Origin: a virus
Length of the DNA stretch: 25,002 nucleotides
Reading direction: 5' to 3' (one strand)
Virus record (IMG/VR): IMGVR_UViG_3300045971_000133
Location: 1-25,002 of that record
Shown here: positions 15,801 through 22,942 of the stretch, piece after piece
How positions within the stretch are numbered: the stretch's first letter is position 1
Layout: the number at the start of each line of letters is the position of its first letter
Notes under the pieces: generated by a model
Seen by the model: the letters and a program-made list of their open reading frames with translations, nothing else
What the model was told of the DNA's origin: nothing
Databases searched by the model: none
Translations under genes and position numbers: made by a program

Positions 15801-16823
15801 TTAGGCCGAAGCGACGGTTTCAAGACGGTAGATCCAGGCATCGTTGAGGATGACCGAACCGCACATGGCCTTCCAGCCCAGGCTGAACCACTGACCCAGG
15901 GGATTCGCGTGATCCTGGCTAGAAGCAGGCGTGTAGAAGATGTTGGCAGCAGAGGCCAGATCGACCACGGTGTAGGCTTCCTTGCCGAAGATCAGGGCGG
16001 GGTAACGGTCAGAGTTGACGCCCGTGGTGGACTTGGTGCCAGCAACGGCAGCACCAGAGTCAGGGAAGATCTTGGCGAGGGTGCTGGTGACGAAACGGAT
16101 GTTGCGGTAGGAACCGACTTCACCCTTCATCAGACCGGCATTGCTGCTGTAGTTAGCCGCAGGCACATAGTCAGGCACACTCTCAAGGTCAAACTCAACG
16201 TCAGGGTGAATGACAGCGATGTAGGCTTTACGGACAGCCTGGGTCGCAATCTTCGTGGTCGCGTCGATCTGTTCCTGGTAGAACTTGGCGTCAGCACCCT
16301 TGAGGATACGGGCAACCTTATCAAGCGCCACGGCATTGATCTTGCCAGCCACAGTAGCGATACCACCCGCGCCGATGGTGCCGATGGAGTCAGTCAAACG
16401 GCCAAAGTTCGTGCCGCCCATGATGCCGTCACGATACACGGTTTCGATGGTCTGAGCCATGTTCTCGGAATTGCGGCTCATCAGTTCGGTGTCAACGCTC
16501 ACTTCATTGATCCACTCGGCCTGATCCGACACGCGGAAGAGGTTGCCGTACTGCGCCAGGGTCAAAGTGACCGTGGTGATGGTGGGCTGGGTATCAGTGG
16601 GGATGGTGCCTTCAACCAGGGTCTTGATGGTCGCGGCGTCCTTGCCAGTGGTAGGAGCGATACGCTCATAGCGCCGGAAGGCCATGGTCTTGCTGTTCTT
16701 CTGGGGGATGCTGTTCTTCAGCCCATACTCGCCAATGACGATGTTGGGTTCAGCAACCGAGAGGCCCTTGCGCTGAATGTACTGGGTAAGGGCGGTAAGC
16801 GTAGCGGAGGTGGTGATTGCCAT
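15801..16823 (-). CDS. Major capsid protein, N4-gp56 family
   Basis: The 340-residue protein is recognised as the N4-gp56 family of HK97-fold major capsid proteins. Typical elements are the early KNSKTMAFRRYERI segment at about 43-56, LVEGTIPTDTQPTITTVTLTLAQYGNLFRVSDQAEW at about 68-103, YRDGIMGGTNFGRL at about 129-142, AYIAVIHPDVEFDL at about 199-212, and the C-terminal FGKEAYTVVDL and DHANPLGQWFSLGWKAMCGSVILNDAWIYRLETVA. It assembles the procapsid around the scaffold encoded just upstream. AAAGGA precedes the ATG. The codon pattern is G+C-richer than neighbours, as is common for highly expressed phage genes. A stable hairpin follows the gene. Confidence 0.95.
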   Translation of the reverse strand: MAITTSATLTALTQYIQRKGLSVAEPNIVIGEYGLKNSIPQKNSKTMAFRRYERIAPTTGKDAATIKTLVEGTIPTDTQPTITTVTLTLAQYGNLFRVSDQAEWINEVSVDTELMSRNSENMAQTIETVYRDGIMGGTNFGRLTDSIGTIGAGGIATVAGKINAVALDKVARILKGADAKFYQEQIDATTKIATQAVRKAYIAVIHPDVEFDLESVPDYVPAANYSSNAGLMKGEVGSYRNIRFVTSTLAKIFPDSGAAVAGTKSTTGVNSDRYPALIFGKEAYTVVDLASAANIFYTPASSQDHANPLGQWFSLGWKAMCGSVILNDAWIYRLETVASA

Positions 16824-16835
16824 TTCCTTGTTCCT

Positions 16836-17498
16836 TTAGCGTTTGCGCCGGGCCATTTCGACCTTTGCTTCATGGGCTGCGAACTCTGCGTCCGTAAGAT
16901 TGCCCCAGTCGACATTGCCTAGCGCACTGGTGTTTTTGGAGGGAGACGTTCCAGTAGAACTCTCCGTGAAAGTGCGACTACGAGTTTCCTGTTTGGAGGA
17001 TTTGCCCCGTTCAGAGTTCAATCCTTTTGCCAGGCGAACCATGAGGGTTGGAGAACTAAGAATCAAATCCTGCTCAGCCTTGGGCATCGACTCAATCTCC
17101 CGAGCCAAGTCCTGCCGGATGTCATCAAAGTTAGGGATGTTCCGCTCGATGTAGTCAATGTTGGCTTGCACCCTTGCCTGTTCCGCGAGTCCAGTAAGCT
17201 GACTCTTCAGTTGGGCGTTCTCATCTACGAGAGGCTGCATGGCCTTACGGACTACAGGAGCAATAACACGCTCCACATCAGGGTCAACCGGCGTTTCCGG
17301 GGCTTTCTGCTGCTGATATTGCTGCATCTGCCAAAGTTTGTGCTGATGCAACTCTTCAGCTTGCCGACGAAGCGTTTCCCGCATCTCTTTCAGTTCATCA
17401 GGATCAACCTCGACTCGCCTAGGCTTCTCGGGTTCTACCGGTTGAACTTCAGTTTCTGTGGTTTCAACTTCCCCGCCTTCAACTTCTTCTGGGCTCAT
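16836..17498 (-). CDS. Scaffold protein
   Basis: The 220-residue product has an acidic, Glu/Pro/Val-rich N-terminus (about 1-35). A helical coiled-coil-like segment follows (about 35-75, KEMRETLRRQAEELHQHK). The central helical region is about 85-165. A Ser/Thr-rich linker leads to a short basic C-terminus (EFAAHEAKVEMARRKR), the usual capsid-binding helix of scaffolds. Its place immediately before the major capsid gene supports assignment as the procapsid scaffold. GGAGGG lies just before the ATG at 17498. No protease motif is seen. Confidence 0.82.
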   Translation of the reverse strand: MSPEEVEGGEVETTETEVQPVEPEKPRRVEVDPDELKEMRETLRRQAEELHQHKLWQMQQYQQQKAPETPVDPDVERVIAPVVRKAMQPLVDENAQLKSQLTGLAEQARVQANIDYIERNIPNFDDIRQDLAREIESMPKAEQDLILSSPTLMVRLAKGLNSERGKSSKQETRSRTFTESSTGTSPSKNTSALGNVDWGNLTDAEFAAHEAKVEMARRKR

Positions 17499-17546
17499 AG
17501 TCCCTCCAAAAATTGATGTTTAACGTCATCGCTGACATAACGTGGA

Positions 17547-17744
17547 TTATTGCAGGTTATCAAAGAGTTTGGCAATACGGAATGTTAGGTCTTTAAACCC
17601 TTCCCTCTTACCGACGAGAGCCAGCAAGTTGCTGTGGGTCAGGTCCAGCGGTTGGTGCGCCATGCTGTTCTGCCATTCCAGCCAGCGAAGAAACGCCTGA
17701 AGGTCCGGGTTGACTGCCAGACGCATTAGCGCCTCCCGGTCCAC
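17547..17744 (-). CDS. Small protein overlapping the 3' end of the portal gene out of frame
   Basis: The reading frame differs from that of the portal, yet it encodes a well-balanced helical protein: REALMRLAVNPDLQAFLRWLEWQ, then SNLLALVGKREGFKDLTFRIAKLFDNLQ. Small phage proteins of similar pattern occur downstream of portal genes, so it is probably real. Three starts are possible. GTG at 17744 (65 aa) has AAGGA upstream and keeps the conserved-looking VDREAL start. ATG at 17726 (59 aa) has GGGAGG five bases upstream. TTG at 17810 (87 aa) has AGGAG seven bases upstream but adds a low-complexity N-terminus. I use the GTG with low certainty. The overlap with the portal is 137 bases. Function is unknown. 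Confidence 0.6.
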   Translation of the reverse strand: MDREALMRLAVNPDLQAFLRWLEWQNSMAHQPLDLTHSNLLALVGKREGFKDLTFRIAKLFDNLQ

Positions 17745-19575
17745 CTGATCCTTGGTTGGATCCGGCCTGCTGCATTGCAAGTTGCTGAGCGAACTGTTGC
17801 TGTTGTTCAAGTTGAATCTCCTGGTCCGTCTTGATGTACTTCCAAGCGTTGTGAAGTCTTGCGAGACTAAACAAGTCCTTCGTCAACTCATTCCACTTAA
17901 TTACAGCAGCCCCCGGCGACTGAGCAATAACGCTCATTAACTGAATGGTCTGCCCCATCTGCTGTTGGGAGTTTGCGACATTGGCCGCGCCGACTGCATA
18001 GCAATCGAAATTTCCCTCAATGTCAGATGGGGAGACTTTCAGTTGCACCGGGGCCTGCTGGGTGACAGGCATCCCAGTCATAGGATCAAACACTGTTTGG
18101 GTCATGGGATCTCCCACAACCCGAATCCAGACCTCTTCGTCCATCAATTGCTGGTTCAACTGCATCTGCATACGCAAAATAGGCGTCAGAATGCTGTATT
18201 CGATGTGCTTAATCGTCTCTGCGTTGCGGCTCTGGGTCATTCCGGCACTCGCAGCGACCTCAGTGGCACTCTTTTGGTACGCTTCTGAGGTAAAAGAAGC
18301 CTGAGCACCCGTCGATTGGTTGTGCTGAGCCAACATGAAGCCAATTTCCTGGAATCCTAGCGCAGCCTGCGGAATTTGCTGAACTGGCTGGATATTCCCC
18401 TGCTGAGCTACGAAATTGACTGCTCCGGGGGCACTTAGCCACTCATTGGCATCAAAAACACCGTCCTGGACGACTGAATAGGAGGGGTTGATGATGAGGG
18501 TATTGGCTTCAATGACCTGATTCATCCTTACATTGATGACATCCTGAAGGCCAAGGGCGGGTTCGATGATGCCTCGACCATAAACCTCGCCGGGTTCAGG
18601 GTAAAGGACGGCCATATTCCAGGAACACTTGCCATGAGCAAACGGACTAGGCTCAAAACGGATTACTTTTGAACGGTTCGCAATAACCAGGATGTGATTT
18701 TTGAAGATAACCGTTCCTTCAGGCGTAGGTAGCTCAAGATCACCCTCAAACTGTAGAAGTTCCACCTGCCCCTTAGGTTGCTCAATGAATCCCTCAAGGC
18801 GATATACCTCTCTTTTAAGTCCGTCCGAAGGTTCGTTCTGCCCGTCATTAGACTGCACATCTTCCACCCCCTCATAGATTGAGTAACCGTCTGTGTTCTG
18901 CATATCCAAGAGGTAGGCTTTGCTTTTGAAGGTTCGCATACAGCGGGGTGCGTGATCGGGATTATTTGGGTGTCTTTCGATCACAAAGTCGAAAATATTC
19001 CCGATCTCGACTACCGGACCATCATAAGTCCGCTGTTCCTTCATCGGCATGGCTTCCATTGGCGGGGGTTCTACCGAAGCGCCTACCAACTGGGCCTGAA
19101 GCGAGGACTGAGCCAACTGACTGATGAAAGCGCCCTCATCGGGAACGATCTGCTTCCGTTCCTCCCAGTTAACGCAATACGGCACATTCCCAAAGATCGT
19201 CAGATACTTGACCAACTGATGGAACTTGGTGCGAAAGCCGGTCTGCTGGTGCTGCCACATCAAAAGGCCCTGATTCGCCTTCGACTTGGCATCATCATCA
19301 GGAGTCCGGCCCATCACTTCAAACCACTCATCATAGGGCATCACGCCCTGGGTCAGATGGGCAGCTACTGCCTCAACCGACTGCTGAGTGACGGGAATAT
19401 AGCGTTTGGAGCGAAAGTCCTGTAGGTTATCCCAGGTCTTACCGAACTTAGAGACAGAAGCCAGCCAGCATTCCTGCCAGATCCGTTCCTTTTCCAGACG
19501 CTCGTTCTTCCGTTCCCGCCACCAGGTATTGGCCCAGGTTACGAATCCAGAGGTATCAACGTCTTTGCGGATCAT
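17608..19575 (-). CDS. Portal protein (head-to-tail connector)
   Basis: The 655-residue protein is a podovirus head-to-tail connecting protein of the T7-portal type. Features include the N-terminal helical segment WRERKNERLEKERIWQECWLA, LQDFRSKRYIPVTQQSVEAVAAHLTQGVMPYDEWFEV, and the middle region EPGEVYGRGIIEPALGLQDVINVRMNQVIEANTLIINPSY. Later come RNAETIKHIEYSILTPILRMQMQLNQQLMDEEVWIRVVGDP and VGAANVANSQQQMGQTIQLM. Twelve copies form the ring through which DNA is packaged. The C-terminal 75 residues are Gln-, Gly-, Ser- and Pro-rich and lie over another gene in a different frame. The ATG has only a weak GGTGG upstream. Confidence 0.9.
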   Translation of the reverse strand: MIRKDVDTSGFVTWANTWWRERKNERLEKERIWQECWLASVSKFGKTWDNLQDFRSKRYIPVTQQSVEAVAAHLTQGVMPYDEWFEVMGRTPDDDAKSKANQGLLMWQHQQTGFRTKFHQLVKYLTIFGNVPYCVNWEERKQIVPDEGAFISQLAQSSLQAQLVGASVEPPPMEAMPMKEQRTYDGPVVEIGNIFDFVIERHPNNPDHAPRCMRTFKSKAYLLDMQNTDGYSIYEGVEDVQSNDGQNEPSDGLKREVYRLEGFIEQPKGQVELLQFEGDLELPTPEGTVIFKNHILVIANRSKVIRFEPSPFAHGKCSWNMAVLYPEPGEVYGRGIIEPALGLQDVINVRMNQVIEANTLIINPSYSVVQDGVFDANEWLSAPGAVNFVAQQGNIQPVQQIPQAALGFQEIGFMLAQHNQSTGAQASFTSEAYQKSATEVAASAGMTQSRNAETIKHIEYSILTPILRMQMQLNQQLMDEEVWIRVVGDPMTQTVFDPMTGMPVTQQAPVQLKVSPSDIEGNFDCYAVGAANVANSQQQMGQTIQLMSVIAQSPGAAVIKWNELTKDLFSLARLHNAWKYIKTDQEIQLEQQQQFAQQLAMQQAGSNQGSGGPGGANASGSQPGPSGVSSLAGMAEQHGAPTAGPDPQQLAGSRR

Positions 19576-19578
19576 AAA

Positions 19579-19860
19579 CTACCACCCATAGGGGTTAAAC
19601 TGGCGCTGAGTCTGCATCTTGGGCGGCTGGTAGCCCTGCATAGGATTCTGCTGGGGCTGCTGGTACATAGGATGCTGTTGCTGGGGTTCCTGGAAGGCAT
19701 GGGGCCGTTCCTGGAAATCCCACGGTCCCTGTTTCGGTGCAGGAGGCGCAACCCCAGTATTCTGAGGCACAAAAGGCGTCTGAGGCTGCTGGAAGGTGCC
19801 ATTTGGATCACCCTGCCTCGTAGAAAGGCCAAGCCGGTTCCTCATATAGTCCTGGAACAT
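19579..19860 (-). CDS. Pro/Gln-rich small protein between terminase and portal genes (93 aa)
   Basis: The product is dominated by P and Q (for example QQPQTPFVPQ, QEPQQQHPMYQQPQQNPM) and is probably disordered. A more normal start (MFQDYMRNRLGLSTRQGDP) and an aromatic end (RQFNPYGW) flank this. Its ATG overlaps the stop of the preceding small gene as ATGA, and its stop lies three bases before the portal ATG. This supports real translation within the operon. I do not recognise a family. Small disordered proteins at this position are common and may assist portal or procapsid assembly, which is only inference. Confidence 0.7.
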   Translation of the reverse strand: MFQDYMRNRLGLSTRQGDPNGTFQQPQTPFVPQNTGVAPPAPKQGPWDFQERPHAFQEPQQQHPMYQQPQQNPMQGYQPPKMQTQRQFNPYGW

Positions 19861-20012
19861 CAGCCAATCTCTTTCTTTTCGTACTTGGCGAGTTCATCAG
19901 CCGAGAAGCCCTTTTCCATCTTTTCCTGCTTCTTAGGCTCAGCGGATTCCTTCGGGGCCTTCTTCTTCTTACTCTTTCCGCCCTTCAGGAAAGCCAGCAT
20001 AGGATTCGACAT
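19860..20012 (-). CDS. Lys-rich small protein downstream of terminase (50 aa)
   Basis: From the ATG at 20012 the product is 50 residues long, with a short hydrophobic start (MSNPMLAFLKGG), a basic run (KSKKKKAPK) and a charged helical C-terminus (EKMEKGFSADELAKYEKKEIG). The start is chosen because GGAGG lies five bases upstream. Upstream in-frame ATGs at 20060 and 20024 lack a ribosome binding site and would bring the frame up to or over the terminase end. Its stop overlaps the next ATG. The function is unknown. A short basic protein could bind DNA or act during packaging. Confidence 0.68.
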   Translation of the reverse strand: MSNPMLAFLKGGKSKKKKAPKESAEPKKQEKMEKGFSADELAKYEKKEIG

Positions 20013-20037
20013 AAGAGCCTCCATTAAAATGATAGTA

Positions 20038-21486
20038 TCACTGACAACCAAATGATCCAAACTGCTGTAAAAGTTTTTTATTACGCATTGTCACACTATG
20101 ATCTGCCTTCTGGTCTTCAAAGGTCTTGATATTGCGTCTCAGTAGGTAGCATAGACAATCGCAGGCATGATCTTCACCGTCCGTATCGTATTGCTCAAGG
20201 TTCGTGCTGTCCGTCTGCAAGGAAGGCAAGGTGCGAATCAAATTTCGAGCGACATCCATCACTTTGAGTCTCGCACTCCCATTGACAACCTTTAGGTAGT
20301 CTCTCAAGAGGGAGATAGAACCAGCCTTGTTCTTCTTCTGGGATTTCTGGAAGTGCAGTGACCCACCTTGCGGGGAAGCAAATTGGGCTGAGATAGTGGT
20401 CCCCAGGCCCAGGTCGTCCCAGCACGAAGCATCCAGATAGCGTTCCGTGATCCATTCGTCAGCCTCCAGTTCTATCGACCGAATCAACTGCCCGACTTCA
20501 TACGCGCCCTTCCTATTGCCAACATTCGGCTTACCATCCGAACCATACAACTCACGGTAGATATAAACATCGCCATTAGGACTAACAGCGCCCCAAAGGA
20601 AGCAATAAGGCTTGCTGCTACCCCAGTCACCAGCCATCCAGCGTTTCCAGTCCTTTGGCGGATTAAAGCCCTTGACCACATGAACACTTGGGTTCCATTC
20701 CTCAAAGAACGCTCCTTCCACCACATCCCATCTTCCGTCCAGCAACATCCTCTTCTGGGCATCCGGAAGGGACAGCAACCTAGCTCGATACTCTCCGTCA
20801 TTATCCAAGAAGGCGTTATCAGCCAACCGACCAGGGATGAAGATACGGGTCCGGCGTTTGATGTTCTCAGGGAGGTCAGAGTCCTTGACCTTATCCAGGG
20901 AAGGATCCTCAAAGGCCCTATTCTCAATTATGTCAAGGTAGGTATGGTGAGGACGCATCCCAGAGGGGTTAGAGTCCACAAAGAAGCGTTTCATCACCCA
21001 CACATGGCCTGGACCACCTGGGTTTGTTGTCGCAATGATCCTAGTTGGAACACCTGCGGCACTTCTCATGCGGGACTGAATAAAAATATACTCGTCGTCA
21101 GTAGGCCAAAGCGTTAATTCATCCCAAGAAGCGTGTGAATACTGGAATCCTCGGTGCTGAAGGGCATCTTCATAGGATTCAATATATGCAAGACGCTGTG
21201 TTGCCCCGTTAGGAAAGGTCCAACTCTTACTCTTGTCCTTGTAGGTTGCTCCGATAGCCCCATAAATCTCATGGGATCGCCTCAGAACTTCCTCAAATTC
21301 GGGGAATGACTTACGGAAAAGGACACCTACCGCAGCTTTACCGTATAGGTTGGCATGATTTAGGAAGTCTCCAAGCAAACCGTCTGTCTTCCCGCCCCCC
21401 GCTGCACCACCATAAAGGATTTCGCTGTACGGGCAACTGATAAAGATACGCTGACGCTCCTGGGGTTGCCACGCAATGACCGTCAT
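20038..21486 (-). CDS. terL: Terminase large subunit (packaging ATPase and nuclease)
   Basis: The 482-residue protein carries all expected parts. The ATPase Walker A is GGAAGGGKT at residues 26-34, Walker B is in SHASWDEL with D122-E123, and the coupling motif ATTNPGG is at 152-158. The RNase-H-like nuclease domain begins around residue 280 with AGDWGS (D287), a second acidic strand lies near 346-358 (ERYLDASCWDD), and a third acidic cluster lies at DGEDHACD (436-443). It drives DNA into the procapsid through the portal and cuts concatemers. Its ATG overlaps the stop of the small-subunit gene as ATGA with no strong Shine-Dalgarno, so its translation is likely coupled. Confidence 0.95.
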   Translation of the reverse strand: MTVIAWQPQERQRIFISCPYSEILYGGAAGGGKTDGLLGDFLNHANLYGKAAVGVLFRKSFPEFEEVLRRSHEIYGAIGATYKDKSKSWTFPNGATQRLAYIESYEDALQHRGFQYSHASWDELTLWPTDDEYIFIQSRMRSAAGVPTRIIATTNPGGPGHVWVMKRFFVDSNPSGMRPHHTYLDIIENRAFEDPSLDKVKDSDLPENIKRRTRIFIPGRLADNAFLDNDGEYRARLLSLPDAQKRMLLDGRWDVVEGAFFEEWNPSVHVVKGFNPPKDWKRWMAGDWGSSKPYCFLWGAVSPNGDVYIYRELYGSDGKPNVGNRKGAYEVGQLIRSIELEADEWITERYLDASCWDDLGLGTTISAQFASPQGGSLHFQKSQKKNKAGSISLLRDYLKVVNGSARLKVMDVARNLIRTLPSLQTDSTNLEQYDTDGEDHACDCLCYLLRRNIKTFEDQKADHSVTMRNKKLLQQFGSFGCQ

Positions 21487-21917
21487 ACGATCTTTTCTTC
21501 AAGCCAAGGGATAACTTCAGCGTCCTCAACCTGATTGTTCTGGTCCAACCACTCCTGGGAGGTCATGGAAGGGGGCAGAATGACAATGTTGTGCTGAGTC
21601 GTCTGCTCGATGTGGATTTCCTTGGGAATCTGGGTAGCCATCAACTTAGCTGCCTCACCGGGGTTCTTCAAGGCCCAGTCCACGAACCGAATCCGATACT
21701 CAGGTTGCATCATAAGACTAACCATAGCCTCTGAAGCCAGCTTCTGCTTAGCCCGAGAGGTCATCGAATGATCCCCACCGAACTTAACCAACTGCTTCAA
21801 CTGGGAGGAAAGCCCCTCAACTAAGTTCTTCTGAACCCCATAGGCATCAGGATCAATCTCTTCAACCTCTGAATCATATAACTTGGGGCGACCCCCTCTA
21901 TCTTTAGGCACCTTCAC
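21483..21917 (-). CDS. terS: Putative terminase small subunit
   Basis: The 144-residue product is the first gene of the late operon and overlaps terL by four bases, the classical place of the small terminase. It starts with a basic RGGRPKLYD segment. The central helices (GVQKNLVEGLSSQLKQLVKFGG, SRAKQKLASEAMVSLMMQPEYRIRFVDWAL) suit an oligomerising core, and the C-terminus is acidic (EWLDQNNQVEDAEVIPWLEEK), as is common for the TerL-binding tail. No clear helix-turn-helix is visible, so the assignment rests mainly on position and general layout. The GTG start has AGGAGG close upstream. Confidence 0.72.
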   Translation of the reverse strand: MKVPKDRGGRPKLYDSEVEEIDPDAYGVQKNLVEGLSSQLKQLVKFGGDHSMTSRAKQKLASEAMVSLMMQPEYRIRFVDWALKNPGEAAKLMATQIPKEIHIEQTTQHNIVILPPSMTSQEWLDQNNQVEDAEVIPWLEEKIV

Positions 21918-21938
21918 GGTCCCTCCTTATATTAATAG

Positions 21939-21966
21939 ATGATACGCACCCATCCCACTACGTCAA
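21939..21966 (-). promoter_or_regulatory. Probable promoter of the late operon
   Basis: On the minus strand TTGACG (21966-21961) and TATCAT (21944-21939) are spaced by 16 bases; each matches five of six consensus positions. The transcript would begin near 21932, giving a leader of about 15 bases that contains the AGGAGG ribosome binding site of the first gene. This sigma-70-like site implies host RNA polymerase can read the late genes, unless a phage factor is required. Confidence 0.6.
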
Positions 21967-22199
21967 TATATACCGAGATCACCCCTCCCCACCCACTCCC
22001 CGGCACTTATGATAGTTGGACCACCACTTATTAGAGTAGCGATAATCTATGACGATATAATCTGAAACGGGTTGTCTCACCCCCGAGAAAAAGGAGACAC
22101 TCTCTAAACTTCACTATAAATACAACACTATATAAATGCAGTCTGAGGGTTAACTGTCACTAGTGGGCTAAGCGAGTGGTAGGGTGTCGCTTCATTTCA

Positions 22200-22241
22200 G
22201 CCCCGCCTTCCTGGGGCAAGGTAACCCCTCCCGACCCCAGG
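22200..22241 (+). promoter_or_regulatory. Overlapping alternative hairpins
   Basis: GCCCC (22200-22204) can pair with GGGGC (22213-22217). The same G run, as CCTGGGG (22210-22216), can pair instead with CCCCAGG (22235-22241). The two structures exclude each other, as in attenuators. There is no T-run directly after either stem. The direction of transcription across the site is assumed, not proven. Confidence 0.35.
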
Positions 22242-22281
22242 TGGCCTGATGGCTCAGTGGTCTGACCATTAGACGTCATAC

Positions 22282-22318
22282 CGTATCTTATTGAATCCAA
22301 TGTGGATATGAGATAACG
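22282..22318 (+). other. 15-bp imperfect stem-loop in the control region
   Basis: Bases 22282-22291 pair with 22308-22318 (ten pairs, one G-T, one bulged A at 22316). After a three-base bulge (22292-22294), ATCCA (22295-22299) pairs with TGGAT (22303-22307) across a three-base loop. The near-continuous arm could be an RNA structure on either strand or a protein-binding site. It is not a tRNA, since no T-arm or acceptor stem can be completed. Confidence 0.45.
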
Positions 22319-22547
22319 CGAGGCAGACAGAGGTAAACATGACAGATGCAGGCGTGGGGGGATGGAGGTCTTCTATTGGGAGGGATTGAGTACCATCTAT
22401 TAGTGTCTGACTGTGAACCCTGGATCCTAGTCTCTTGGTTGTTCTCTTATTAGGTAGATGAACGACAGATGGACAGGGACTTGCCGGACTTGACCGGCCA
22501 GGCGTTCGTCTGCTTTCGATTTCAGCCTACTCTGTGATCTTCGTCAC

Positions 22548-22575
22548 TGGACAAAGACCTGGCAGAGCGTATTCT
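22548..22575 (+). promoter_or_regulatory. Candidate promoter of the plus-strand early genes
   Basis: TGGACA (22548-22553, five of six to consensus) and TATTCT (22570-22575, four of six) are spaced by 16 bases. The predicted start near 22582 coincides with a hairpin and lies just before the first early gene with a good ribosome binding site. A perfect TATAAT further upstream at 22056 is an alternative source of early transcripts. Confidence 0.4.
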
Positions 22576-22581
22576 TGTCTT

Positions 22582-22595
22582 GTGGGATGTCCCAC
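22582..22595 (+). promoter_or_regulatory. Hairpin in the leader of the first early gene
   Basis: GTGGG and CCCAC form a perfect five-pair stem with an ATGT loop, ending six bases before the GGAG ribosome binding site of the 22611 gene. If transcription starts near 22582, the hairpin would be at the extreme 5' end of the message, a position known to shield mRNAs from RNase E. Confidence 0.4.
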
Positions 22596-22610
22596 TACTT
22601 GGAGCAGACA

Positions 22611-22802
22611 ATGAAGCCTACTATTACACTCCTCCTGATTGACGGATGCTGGATGGCGAAGTGCAGCGAACCACAGATACTTGACATCTTTGGGACTGAC
22701 ACTATCCCCACTCCTTTCACTTCGGCCTATCCGATGTCTGCTGTCCTGGCGAACATCTCAGCACTCAATCCTCATGCTGTCGTCGGCATCGGTTCCTTCT
22801 AA
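22611..22802 (+). CDS. Small early hypothetical protein (63 aa)
   Basis: From the ATG at 22611 the product is 63 residues. GGAG six bases upstream decides this start over an in-frame ATG at 22575 that has none. A pattern of FGTDTIPTPFTSAYPMSAVLANISALNPHAVV in the second half resembles a small protein often found among early genes of phages of Gram-negative hosts. No function is known to me. It has one Cys-Trp-Met pair near the start (DGCWMA) and no membrane segment. Its stop overlaps the next start as TAATG. Confidence 0.72.
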   Translation: MKPTITLLLIDGCWMAKCSEPQILDIFGTDTIPTPFTSAYPMSAVLANISALNPHAVVGIGSF

Positions 22803-22900
22803 TGATCCTCCTTACCTTGAATCCTCATAACCCTAGTGGCCCACTCTGGATGGTGTTCCAGACTTCTACTTACTCTCTTTTCCTTGCTGAAGTCCTTTAA
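22802..22900 (+). CDS. Very small protein coupled to the previous gene (32 aa)
   Basis: The ATG overlaps the preceding stop codon as TAATG, an arrangement seen several times in this phage, and the frame runs 32 codons (MILLTLNPHNPSGPLWMVF...LFLAEVL). The composition is hydrophobic but broken by a Pro/Gly centre, so it is not a clear membrane helix. It lacks its own Shine-Dalgarno sequence and would be made by translational coupling. Without it this stretch would be a 140-base gap, unusual here. No family is recognised. Confidence 0.4.
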   Translation: MILLTLNPHNPSGPLWMVFQTSTYSLFLAEVL

Positions 22901-22936
22901 TTGGACAGTCCTCCGGCTAACGCCTAACCACTAGGG
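22831..22936 (+). promoter_or_regulatory. Inverted repeat that can mask a ribosome binding site
   Basis: CCCTAGTGG (22831-22839) is the exact reverse complement of CCACTAGGG (22928-22936). The right arm contains the AGGGG ribosome binding site of the gene starting at 22943. Pairing over the 88-base interval would hide that site. The left arm is inside the 32-codon frame, so ribosomes reading that frame would open the pairing. Confidence 0.4.
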
Positions 22937-22942
22937 GCCAAT

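Larger units (their letters stand above)
21967..22547 (+). other. Divergent control region without a convincing gene
   Basis: About 580 bases separate the two transcription directions, and I see no credible coding frame of normal size. The left part (22050-22140) is A+T-rich and holds a perfect TATAAT at 22056-22061 with only a weak -35, a TGTCTC/GAGACA inverted repeat (22073-22078 and 22094-22099) and two TATAAAT-like boxes near 22115 and 22131. CACTAGTG at 22158-22165 is an 8-base palindrome. The right part holds stem-loops described separately. A 16-codon mini-frame with an AGAGGT sequence upstream (22339-22389) could be a leader peptide, but this is weak. Confidence 0.5.

Noticed and set aside
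15909-16922. 337-codon plus-strand frame opposite the capsid gene
   Set aside because: It is a mirror of the G+C-rich capsid codon pattern; the encoded sequence is low-quality and the opposite strand encodes an unmistakable capsid protein.
17534-17563. Internal promoter before the scaffold and capsid genes (TTGATA-18-TATGTC on the minus strand)
   Set aside because: The -10 matches only three of six positions and the spacing is long; it cannot be told from chance.
22073-22137. Repeated TATAAAT boxes as early promoters
   Set aside because: Only the -10-like parts are present; no acceptable -35 at 16-18 bases, so they are noted in the control-region entry but not called as promoters.
22241-22320. 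Possible tRNA (GGCTCAGTGGTC resembles a D-arm)
   Set aside because: No anticodon stem, T-arm with TTCRA or matching acceptor stem can be completed; the downstream bases form a different hairpin.
22469-22537. 22-codon plus-strand mini-frame in the control region
   Set aside because: No ribosome binding site, no overlap with a neighbouring gene and no recognisable features.
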